Shown here piece after piece: positions 5,502-5,519 of a DNA stretch of 5,519 nt (position 1 is its first letter; each line of letters opens with the position of its first letter). Under the pieces are notes generated by a model. It ran no database searches. It was not told the DNA's origin and saw only the letters and a list, made by a program, of their open reading frames with translations. Both the position numbers and the translations under genes were made by a program. The stretch comes from an uncultured Planctomycetales bacterium (GTDB taxonomy: Bacteria > Planctomycetota > Planctomycetia > Isosphaerales > Isosphaeraceae): positions 1-5,519 of the forward strand of contig CALCIB010000179.1 of the NCBI GenBank assembly GCA_937907525.1, written 5' to 3'.

Positions 5502-5519
5502 CCACAGATTTCCCAGATT
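5502..5519. repeat. Two units of a 9-bp repeat at the window edge
   Basis: CCACAGATT (5502-5510) is followed directly by TCCCAGATT (5511-5519), seven of nine bases identical, and the window then ends. Many environmental genomes contain intergenic arrays built from CACAGATT-type 9-mers, and this looks like the start of one. With only two units visible this stays tentative. Confidence 0.35.

Noticed and set aside
5498..5506. ATATCCACA, one mismatch from a DnaA box
   Set aside because: It is a single imperfect box with no cluster and no origin-type genes nearby. It is better explained as part of the 9-bp repeat.

Overview
The window is G+C-rich DNA dominated by four protein genes on the minus strand and one tRNA gene on the plus strand. 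G+C-rich codon choice, no UUA leucine codons, a tRNA gene without an encoded CCA, and a membrane-glycosyltransferase/CDP-alcohol-transferase pair suggest a G+C-rich environmental Gram-negative-type bacterium. My guess is a planctomycete of the Isosphaeraceae kind, but nothing here proves the taxon.

Layout from left to right. Positions 1-1122 (minus) hold a HlyD-type membrane-fusion/adaptor protein whose C-terminal end lies outside the window. Positions 1123-1364 are a non-coding divergent spacer with three consecutive inverted repeats (1180-1247) and a likely promoter for the tRNA. Positions 1365-1449 (plus) are a complete tRNA-Leu with anticodon UAA. Positions 1450-4941 (minus) are a compact three-gene unit. 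In transcription order it has a SAM-dependent methyltransferase (4219-4941), a large multi-pass GT-C/GT39-like glycosyltransferase (2292-4178) and a CDP-alcohol phosphatidyltransferase-family membrane enzyme (1450-2295). The last two overlap by four bases (ATGA). A good sigma-70-type promoter (TTGACC, 17 bp, TACACT) sits at 5014-5042, just upstream of the methyltransferase. Positions 5043-5519 carry no gene I can support, but they hold several hairpins, a palindromic REP-like element (5422-5452) and the start of what may be a 9-bp-period repeat at the window edge.

The three-gene unit looks like an envelope lipid or glycan module. The membrane glycosyltransferase would move a sugar from a lipid carrier to an acceptor, the CDP-alcohol enzyme would make or modify a phospholipid or polyol-phosphate lipid, and the methyltransferase would modify a product or precursor. 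This joint role is inferred from the families and gene order only. The most unusual protein detail is that the CDP-alcohol enzyme has His in place of the fourth, catalytic-base Asp of its signature. The adaptor gene probably belongs with ABC-transporter genes just beyond the left edge. I found no CRISPR array, insertion sequence or recognisable defence system.
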